Assembly: GCF_014898815.1 (NCBI RefSeq)
Contig: NW_026515495.1
Coordinates: 124,001 to 188,000 of the forward strand
Direction: 5' to 3'
DNA: 64,000 nucleotides
DNA from: Panonychus citri
Taxonomy: Eukaryota; Arthropoda; Arachnida; Trombidiformes; Tetranychidae
Position 1 is the stretch's first letter; each line of letters begins with the position of its first letter. Position numbers and translations under genes: made by a program. Shown piece by piece: positions 56,479 to 64,000 of this stretch. The notes below the pieces were generated by a model that was not told the DNA's origin, searched no databases, and worked only from the letters and a program-made list of their open reading frames with translations.

Positions 56479-59346
56479 TTATAAGTTAAATGGTAAACTA
56501 TTTGAAACTGTATTGTCATCCAATGTGAAATCCTCGTTTACATCATCAGAACCGGAAATTTGATTAACTGGAAATGGTTCATCAGTGTCCAGTGTTGACT
56601 TGGGTTGACCATTTCCGCTGATAAGGTTAACCATCTCGTTATTATCTTGATCATCATTTAAAGGGATCCCTTGGATATCATCATTTGTGAATCCTGAATG
56701 AAAATCAATGATGATAAACAGTAGAGAGAGAGAGAGAGAAATTGTTATATAAGAAGAAGAAATCAAATCAAATAAAGGTTAGAGATTGAACTTTCAGAAT
56801 TGCATAGATGAAGGTGGGAAAATGATGGTGGTGTTGATGCAATTGGAGGGAAGGTGCTGACAAAATGAGAGGAAAAAAAGTCTTAGCAAATTATTTTCAA
56901 CTTTGTTATGATGATGGTGATGATGAGGATGATGATTTTTAAGGCAAATAACCAGCATATGATGCAAAAAGTTTTGCACAAACCGTCAAATGCATTTGGT
57001 GAGAAATTGATCTCAACATTTCAAGAGCAAAATCTATCATCAAGTTATATTCATCATGTGAATATAAGTTGGTTTTTTTTACACAGAAAACTTTTTTCTC
57101 TTTCATAATATTAAACTAATAAATATATAGAGTATATATATCATACCCTGTATGAAAGATTCAGTGTCAATTTTTGCTTCTTTTGCATCTTTTACATGTT
57201 GTGATACTTTTTGATTGAATCTTGGGTTTATTTTACTCTGTGCCTCATCTTCATCTTAATCATTATCATCATCATCCCTTGCAACTCTCTCGAGAAACTA
57301 AAGCAAATTGATTGATTTGAGTCTGAGGGCGAAGCAACTATCAACATTGATGAGTGATTTGAGTGAGATGATGAAGAGAGAGAGAGAGAGAAACAGAGAA
57401 GAAGATGAGTTTCCGACTTGCAAAAGTAATGAGATGATGAAGAGTGATGTAAGACACTGAGAGAAGATGTCTCTCTCTCTCTATCTCTCTCTCTTTTCTC
57501 TCTTTCAATCATCCATTTTCATCATCATACTTTTTTCCTCCGCATCCTTTTCAATGATAATCAATGTCACGTAAACTTGTAAAAATGTTATCTTTCAATC
57601 TGAAGAAAAAAATATATATTCAGTTCTGGCGATATTCAGTAAAAAACGATAACATTGACCATGTTTTCAGGTTAATTTGATTCTTTGAGTATATGAGAAG
57701 GCAAAGGAAAAGGAAAAGAAAAATTCTATCCTTTAATTTGCTATCATTTCAATGGAATAAGATTGTTTCATTCATCATCTTCATCTTCATTTTCGTTTTC
57801 CTTTCCAGTCCTTTTTGGTGATTATTATTATCTCAATATATCTTGATTCAGAATTTTCTTTCCATAATATTTATCAAGAATATCAAACTTATTCAGTTAC
57901 AAATAATAATCAGTAGATGTGATAAAATTGCCTTCTAAAGGTAATATTGTTATTATCATGGTTATTATTATGATCGTTTTGTTGTTATTATCATTAACAT
58001 CATTGTTATCATTACTAAAGGATGATGATGATGATGATCAGTATCATGATTACTAGGAACCATTCATTGAACATTATTTTTTTTTCTTCCATGGGAAGTG
58101 TATAGTTACCTAAAGGATGAAACACTTGGAACATGGTAAAGGGTCAAATAGTAATAGTAAGAGATGAAGATGATATCATTGATGATGATGATAAGTTACT
58201 AGTATTTTCCTTGAATTTTGATTTCCCTAGAGTGTTTGAAACCAGAATAATCATGAGAAATCATGACGAGAGAAAAAAAAATCTTTAGGTTGAGCCAGAA
58301 AATCAGCTTCAAATTAATGTAACGGTAAAAATGATTGAAAAACTGAGCTTGAAAATGAGATAATGTAATAGTAACCTAAAAGTAAGCACTTCGTTTGTCT
58401 TACTCTTTTCATCATCCTCATCCTCCTCCTACTCCTTCTCATCATCATCATGATCATGATTTTCCACCTTATTCCGATTGAAACATGATAGGAATTCATA
58501 AAATTTACTCTCAACTTGTTCAAGGTTCAGATTCAAGTTACTCTGCTGAAAAAAAAATGCTTCATGAGATTTGACCCTTTTTAATATAATAATAATAATA
58601 ATATTTATCTGTTATCCTGAATTAATATATTTCTCATGAATCAAACTAAATGATGAAATAATAATTTCACCAAGAGTCTGACTAATATCATTAATTTGTA
58701 GTATTATCATTATAATGTAACAATGATAATAACAATTTAGTAAATGTTTGTTACCTGGAAAATGATTTGATCCTTTATTGGATTGAGGTGAGGTTGAGAA
58801 AAATTTACCCAATTCAACATTATCATGAGGTTGATTCTGATTGTTATTATTATTATAATAATTATAATTATGATGATTAACTTTATTATCGTTCATATTT
58901 GGGTAAACCACTGTACTGGTAACCGGATAATTGTAGGTTACAGTATAAGGATGAATTCCTGTGTTGTAACCATAGGACCAAGGTTGAACTCCTTGATTAA
59001 TGTAATAGCTTCGTTGCCAAGTTTGATGATTAGGATCAGTTGTTGTCGTTTCTGACACCGAAGGTGATGTTGAAAGTGTTATGGGTGAAATTGTTGATGA
59101 TGATGAAGATGATGATGATGATGAGGAAGAGGATACTGAAGATGCTGCTGGTGATGAAGATAAAGATGATGGTGATGATGAAAAACTTCCGGCTACTACT
59201 AGTGAAGGAGATGAAGTTACTGTAGTTACTGATGATGATGGCGATGATGTAGTAACATTAATCTCATCTGTGGTCACTGAACAAAATTGTATTATCACAA
59301 TGGTGAAAAGGAAAACATAGTTGACAGATAAATCCAGGTAACTCAT
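56479..59346 (-). CDS. Secreted Ser/Thr-rich (mucin-like) protein, two coding exons
   Basis: Exon 1 is 59346-58755 and exon 2 is 56693-56479. The donor (CCAG/GTAACA) and acceptor (TTTTCATTCAG, with a long pyrimidine tract upstream) agree in phase 1, giving 268 aa. The protein starts with a signal peptide (hydrophobic VFLFTIVIIQFCSV). A Ser/Thr-rich region of about 75 residues with a long poly-Ser run follows, likely heavily O-glycosylated. Next come a Tyr/Pro/Trp-containing part (WSYGYNTG, YTVTYNYP), an Asn/Tyr-rich run (NYYNNNNNQNQ), and an acidic tail in exon 2 (DDIQGIPLNDDQD). No TM anchor after the signal. A cuticle, silk or matrix type of role would fit, but no named family is recognised. 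More exons inside the intron cannot be excluded. Confidence 0.65.
56694..58754 (-). other. Intron of the secreted Ser/Thr-rich protein gene
   Basis: About 2.06 kb between the two coding exons. It holds GA/CT and GAT/CAT microsatellites (for example 56722-56739, 57378-57392, 57470-57498 and 58021-58038). I see no further exon. Confidence 0.5.
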
Positions 59347-62300
59347 AATTAATGAGAAAGATGAGTGAATGAGTGAGTGAGTAATGATGATAAAACCTAA
59401 TTATAGTTATACATCAATATGATAATATTAATAATCAATAATACAAATGAATAATAATATGAAATGTTGTTAATAATAACAGAGAGTCAAAGTAAATGAA
59501 TGTTGTTGTTTTTTTTATCACATTAATGTTACTCTGTTTCGAGTTAATTGTCAACTAAATTTATAATTGTTACTTTTACTATTTAATTATATTATTTAAA
59601 CCTTCATATGTTGTTAATTGTCAGTGTTACCTTTTTGTGGTACCTTGTTTACTTTTAATTCATTAACTGTTTCCGTTTTCATTTGGTTGATTTTTTTTTT
59701 ACTTTCTTACATCAAGGTCCTAGAATCCAGGTAACCATTACCTGTCATTATTATAATTTCATTTCAATTTACTGATTGTCATGATAATTAACTGATTTGT
59801 TTACCAATATATATATAGCTACTTATATTTTGATAGATTCAGTGTAACGTTAAATTATTATCATTATTATCTCATGATTACAATAGTTTTGTAAATTGTG
59901 TCCTTCTAATTGTAGTAATTGTATTTTTCCCTTATGATGGTTGATTAGTGAAATTAAATTAAACAATTTGCATAGAAATCAATAACAATCCTTTCATATG
60001 TTGATAACTTTTGTTTTAATACTTTTCGCCTGTACTATTATTTGTTGCATGGTAATTATAATTGTAAACAATTAACTTATATCAGGTAAACATGTAATGA
60101 GTAATAATAATAACAAGCTGAAACTATTAATTAATTTGCTGAAACAATTTAAAAACTTTACCTGCAAGGTAAGTTTAGTTGATAATAATGTGATTATCAT
60201 TTGTCAACATTAATGTTCATTGTTTTAATCATCCTGTTAAGTTAATATATATAATAGTAAACTTGGTTTTCTTTTCTTGGGTTAGTTAATTGCCCTCCAG
60301 GCATTTACGTTGAGCCTTTTAGTTATTTATTTATTTTTTTGCTTCTGCTCTATGGTGAATATGTGTAGTTGATTGTGTCTAGAATCAGAATTGAATCCAG
60401 TAAATTGTGATATTTACTTTGTTTATTATAACCTTTTTTTTTATTGTTATTTCCTCTTTATTTTTTTCTTTCTTCATCATCTATTGATTGTAACTTGAAT
60501 TCCCTTTGATAATATCATGAAACTTGAAATGAATGTATTCAGATTTCCATGAGAGATAGGAATTCACCTGAATTCCTGAATCAATGCTCCTTTTTTTTTT
60601 ATTGTTATCACTTTTCCCTATTTTTATTCAGCTATATCATTATTATTATCATGTTTGGTATTCAGATTTATTATATATCTTGATGTGTAACAGAAATAAA
60701 ATGTTTCAAACTTTCACCAAAGTCTCAGTTGAATTGTTGTTATTATCATGATTCTGAATCAATGTTGCATTTGAACGCAATTCAATTTAAATATATACTT
60801 TCACCACTATCATTGGGTCATCATGTATATATACAGAGTTTATTATTATTGTTATTCAGGGTAAATCTTCAAGTTGATCATGAGTATTTATTGTTGTTTA
60901 TTGTGCTACTCTTGGTGTTTCCTGTAGCAATTGAATTGACATTGATTTAAATGATTATCAACCAGAATTTATATCGTCTTGAAATTTTCACATTGAGAGA
61001 CAATGATTTATATTTATATGAATTTCAATTCAATTTAACCTTCATTTCCGTTTCCATATTCATCTCTCAATATCTGATTTATCATTTCCATTTCCGTTTC
61101 CATTTCTTTATAACAGTAAATTGTATCAATTAGATTTGATTATTATTCTAATTTCAAAAAGTTCAGAAAATTATTCTCATTATAGTAACGATACCTTAGA
61201 ATTGATTGTTTTATTTATTTACACGAAATTCATTGATGAAAACCAATGTCTCTCTCGCTCTCTCTTTAATAAGATTTTGATGATTGTCTGGTAATTATTT
61301 TACAATTAAGTTTAATTTCATCACGCAATCAATATAATCATGATTATCTTGATCATCAGAATGATTTATTATTAGCATCAATGGGAAAAAAATAGCATTA
61401 TTTTTGATTGAGTTAATGGATGAGAATCAAAGTCTTACAATCAATTTTAATTTAGTTTATATACTTTTCACAATCAAATCTAATTTAAGAAGGTAAAAAA
61501 AAGGTTAATCAACAACAATTAACTTGTGGAAATCCATAAATCTATTCACAATTGATTGTAATTAATCACCAATTGAAAATTAATCGTTACGACAATTGTA
61601 AATATCTTTAAGATACAAATTGTTTAAACAAATTGAATAATTTTATTAACCATGATTTAATCAATTATTAACATGGTAAAGTTAATTTAACCATATAGTA
61701 AATACAATCAAATATTAATCAACCAGCAAACTAAATCAACACAAAGTTTAATATGTATTTAAGATGAAAATAAATTAAATTTTCAAGGGTCTTACAGCAA
61801 TTGGAAAGCAATTAAAAACTTGATTCAAATTTGTCCTGTGAAAATGGTTAAACTTGTAATACAAGGTTTCGTTGATTAGGATAACGAGAGAGTAACTAAA
61901 TTAAGTTAATTCAGTTTACAAATCAATATTTGTTACCTGTAAAAATCAAACATTTACCATTAAATTGTAAACAAAATGACATTTAGTTAACCCAAACGGA
62001 TCATTAACCTTGAAGGTAAAATATATAATATATACAATTTGTTAATCAACATAAATTGTCAATTACCTTATCATCAACAGTTAATTAGATGAAGTGTTAA
62101 AACCCAATCAAGAGAGAGAGAGAGAGATGGGCTTAATTGGAGACGCAGATGAATTATCAATGAATATTATCATTTCCATTTCCTTTTACAGTCCATTGGA
62201 TACCTAAAAGATGACGATGATGATGAAGATGATGAAGATGATGAGTTTGTGTATAATTATCATCATTTGTTATCACTATTGGGTCGCCTCTGTATCCCTC

Positions 62301-64000
62301 CCATTACTTATTATCTGATTGATAATAAACACTATTCATGTTCATGAGAAACTTATTCTGGTCATTTTGTCAATTGCTGTTGATTTTTTATCTACACTTT
62401 TTTAATTTATTAACCTGATCTGAATGATTTAATGACCATCATGATGATGGTCATTAAGATGTTAATCTAAATGATTTACTCTTGATTAAGCTTTTTGGTG
62501 TTTGCATAATTTGTTCAATCTCAGCGAAAAAAGCAACAAAAAAGAGCTACAGATTAACTCAATTCTTTGGGTATATAATTTTTCTTCACCTTTTCTTTTT
62601 TCTTGGTGGGAATGATTCCAAATATTCTGAAATAATCATGATGTTAGTTTGATGATGAGGATGATGAAAAGGTAACTAGAATCTTAAGATGATAATGATT
62701 AGGATGATGATGATGATGATAAGGCTTCGATTCTCTTTCTTTTCGTTTCATCGTGACACGAATCCCGAATCACCAGTAGATCTTTGAGAATGATGTGATT
62801 AAGATGCTAAGAAATAGGAGGAGAATCATGTTAGAGAGAGAGAAGAAAATTCTCCATCCAAAAGAGAACAAAAAAAATGTTCTACATAGAACAAAAAAGA
62901 AAAATAATAAGAAAAGGAAATATAATAAACTAAAGAGAACTGAGAATTGTAAGAATGTTATTATCAGGTTAGAATCATTTCTCTTGATATTTTATTGGAT
63001 TGTGTGAGTATAATGAAGATGATCATCTTTCATTTTCTCTTCCTATTGATCTCTCTCCCTCCCTTCCCTCTCTCACTCTCATTTGTCTCTTCATCTTTTG
63101 ATGCTTGGTGGAGATTCAAGTCAATCAGATAACTTTGAATCTTTAGGAATGAAATTGCAACGACATTTAATAAATATCGACTTCCTTATTTACTTATATG
63201 AAGCCTTATTCAATTAATTGAGTCACAATCAATTTAATTGATAAAATTTATCATCATTTTTGTATATTAACCAGTTGACGATTTAATTTTAATTACAATT
63301 GAGAAGTGATTTCCAATTGATCAATTGCAATTGTGTTTTTAATTAGCTTGTAAACCGTATAAACCAAAGTAATTAAAACTTTTAAACTAATCATAATGAT
63401 TTGTTTCTGAAAATTATAATTACAATTACACTTTTTTTAATTGAGTTTACGAAAGGTTTGTTTTCAATTGGCTGAGTTAATTAAACTTTCTTTCTCTATG
63501 GTTTTTAATCAAATTGTTACAAACTGAGCACAATTAATAGGATTACAATAAAATCTGATTATTGTTGGTGATTAATGATAATGATAATCAACTGTGATTA
63601 ACCTAATGGAAAATGATTTCCAAGATGATTATATTTATAATCTTAATCATGATGAGGATGATAATGATAATAATACTTTGACAAAAAAAGTTATCATCAT
63701 TAAGGTGAAAATATAAAATAAATTGTTAAGATTTACAAAGTGATTGAGTTAATGGTGATTATCACAATGATGATGATTAAGGATTTACCAAGAGTACAGA
63801 TTAAAAACTCATTTACTCAATGGACTCTACGATTTGATCAATTATTTATATTGGATCTTCAATATAACATAATACAAATGCTAGTATTTTATCATTAGAC
63901 TCACAGAGAGAGAGAGAGAGAGAGAGAGACAACTTTTTTTACCTTGACTTATTATCATCATTACTATTATCACCATTATAACTTTAGCCCCTTGACCCAT
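59347..64000. other. Non-coding AT-rich DNA to the right edge
   Basis: It may hold the promoter and 5' UTR of the minus-strand secreted-protein gene just right of 59346. Beyond that there are only AT-rich words, GAT runs (near 62218-62243 and 62701-62720) and a (GA)n tract at 63905-63929. No gene or RNA recognised. Confidence 0.55.

Overview
This is a window of an AT-rich animal nuclear genome, probably an arthropod; the species cannot be fixed from sequence alone. The signs are GT-AG introns of about 100-230 bp (longer ones downstream), long (CT)n/(GA)n and GAT-type microsatellites, large gene-poor stretches, a carotenoid-oxygenase gene of animal type, and a Maverick/Polinton carrying an IAP-like BIR protein.

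Layout. (1) 31-1948, + strand: the 3' six exons of a BCO1/RPE65/NinaB-type carotenoid cleavage oxygenase; its 5' part lies off the left edge. (2) 1949-6620: no convincing gene. (3) 6627-24323: a 17.7-kb Maverick/Polinton DNA transposon, with ends found exactly: a 6-bp target duplication GACGAC (6621-6626 and 24324-24329), AG...CT termini and 53-bp terminal inverted repeats. On the - strand, from right to left, it holds protein-primed DNA polymerase B, a NADAR/YbiA-like protein, FtsK/HerA packaging ATPase, a pX-like protein, an unknown basic protein, an integrase with chromodomain, a two-TM protein, penton-like minor capsid, a pVI-like protein, hexon-like major capsid, a frameshifted adenain-type protease, and a TATA-binding-protein (TBP) homologue. 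Three + strand accessory genes sit at the left end: a protein of three GWP-type repeats, an ORF broken by one TGA, and a double-BIR protein. The right end holds a decayed polymerase N-terminus, 10-bp and 9-bp minisatellites, and a broken SP/RS-repeat ORF. (4) 24330-52091: non-coding DNA with microsatellites, a nearly identical 3.44-kb tandem duplication (about 28.78-35.67 kb), a TA-flanked inverted-repeat element near 41.1-42.0 kb and another candidate at 45.6-46.1 kb. (5) 52092-54145: a signal-peptide exon and a downstream coding-like block with frame lesions. (6) 56479-59346, - strand: a two-exon gene for a secreted Ser/Thr-rich protein. (7) 59347-64000: no gene seen.

How the parts work together. 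The Polinton has a full virus-like set: protein-primed replication (polymerase), insertion (integrase), genome packaging (ATPase), double- and single-jelly-roll capsid proteins, and a maturation protease. Around these are accessory genes that look aimed at the host or at gene control: BIR (cell death), NADAR (ADP-ribose/NAD chemistry) and TBP. The three + strand accessory genes, and more loosely the NADAR gene, share one core-promoter layout: a TATA box 32-33 bp upstream of TCATTC (TCATAA for NADAR). The most interesting possibility here is that the element's own TBP serves its own TATA promoters. The element is partly decayed: lesions lie in the protease, the polymerase N-terminus and two accessory ORFs, while the capsid, ATPase, integrase and polymerase catalytic core are open.
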